Source of the DNA: Verrucomicrobiota bacterium
Lineage (GTDB): Bacteria; Verrucomicrobiota; Verrucomicrobiia; Chthoniobacterales; UBA10450
Reading direction: 5' to 3'
Assembly (NCBI GenBank): GCA_003218815.1
Contig: QHON01000178.1
Span: forward strand, 1 to 7,241
DNA length: 7,241 nucleotides
Of the stretch, positions 7,063 to 7,241 are shown in pieces (positions within the stretch are counted from its first letter, which is position 1; the number at the start of each line of letters is the position of its first letter). The position numbers were made by a program, and so were the translations under genes. The notes under the pieces are model-generated. The model did no database searches and was not told the origin of the DNA. It saw only the letters and a program-made list of their open reading frames with translations.

Positions 7063-7241
7063 ATGAAAAACGCGGGACAAAAAAAGGCGTCACGGATTTT
7101 TGTTCTGGCTGATACGCATAATCGTTTGCCGGAAAACGTCAGCCAAATGGCGAAAGATGCAGATGAGATCTGGCACCTTGGAGATGTTTGTGCAGAAAGA
7201 ATTCTGGATGAACTTCGCGGAATCGGTCCGCGAATCACGCT
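7063..7241 (+). CDS. N-terminal part of a YfcE/MJ0936-type calcineurin-like metallophosphoesterase (runs off the window)
   Basis: Fifty-nine residues are visible before the window ends. After about ten polar residues comes the strand RIFVLADTHNRLP (11-23), whose D17-x-H19 pair is the first metal-binding motif of calcineurin-like phosphoesterases. HLGDVC (38-43) follows, with D41 as the GD-motif metal ligand, and then the start of the segment leading to the expected GN-x-D/H motif, which is beyond the window. The short spacing between the two motifs fits the small YfcE/MJ0936 phosphodiesterase group (about 160-190 residues), soluble enzymes that hydrolyse phosphodiesters with Mn or similar metals; the natural substrate is often unknown. 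The ATG at 7063 is the only standard start in frame. The frame is also open upstream through the intergenic region, but no ATG, GTG or TTG was found there. It is divergent from ileS. Confidence 0.8.
   Translation, partial: MKNAGQKKASRIFVLADTHNRLPENVSQMAKDADEIWHLGDVCAERILDELRGIGPRIT

Noticed and set aside
7079..7086. Run of seven A followed by G, an A AAA AAG heptamer in frame near the start of the phosphoesterase gene
   Set aside because: It matches the dnaX-type slippery heptamer, but it lies before the conserved domain with no stimulatory structure evident, and the zero frame already encodes the intact motifs. Probably a chance Lys-rich stretch.
6906..7238. Minus-strand open frame of 110 codons upstream of ileS
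   Set aside because: It lies antisense to the recognisable metallophosphoesterase reading frame, has a low-complexity Ser/Arg-rich composition and matches no family I know.

Overview
The window looks like a chromosomal housekeeping segment from a Gram-negative, mid-to-high-GC bacterium. Four complete genes lie head to tail on the minus strand, and a partial gene sits at each edge. The minus-strand order of transcription is ileS (isoleucyl-tRNA synthetase), lspA (lipoprotein signal peptidase), a class II CCA-adding tRNA nucleotidyltransferase, and a divergent glycogen synthase-like glycosyltransferase (glgA family). Protein style, gene neighbourhood and an interspersed-repeat-like element suggest a soil-type Verrucomicrobiota (Chthoniobacterales-like). 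This is an inference from general familiarity; no taxonomic marker gene is present.

Layout from left to right. At 1-352 (minus) is the N-terminal part of a membrane protein resembling PIG-V-type GT-C mannosyltransferases. It is followed by about 316 bp with no convincing gene, containing a small hairpin just past the glgA stop. The glgA-like gene is at 669-2120, 23 bp from the stop of the CCA-enzyme gene (2144-3493). A 79 bp gap separates that from lspA (3573-4055). Between lspA and ileS is a 109 bp gap, 85 bp of which is an inverted-repeat element (4072-4156). ileS is at 4165-6888. A 174 bp divergent intergenic region then leads to a plus-strand calcineurin-like metallophosphoesterase gene (from 7063), cut off by the window end.

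Functionally, ileS and cca serve translation (tRNA charging and tRNA 3'-end maturation), and lspA completes lipoprotein maturation in the inner membrane. The glgA-like gene belongs to alpha-glucan metabolism or a related polysaccharide pathway. The tight spacing from lspA to glgA is compatible with a single transcript from the ileS promoter region, possibly modulated by the repeat element.

I see no convincing previously undescribed system here. The two items most worth a second look are the glycogen synthase homologue, which changes several normally conserved substrate-site residues while keeping the catalytic core residues, and the 85 bp inverted-repeat element that fills most of the ileS-lspA gap.
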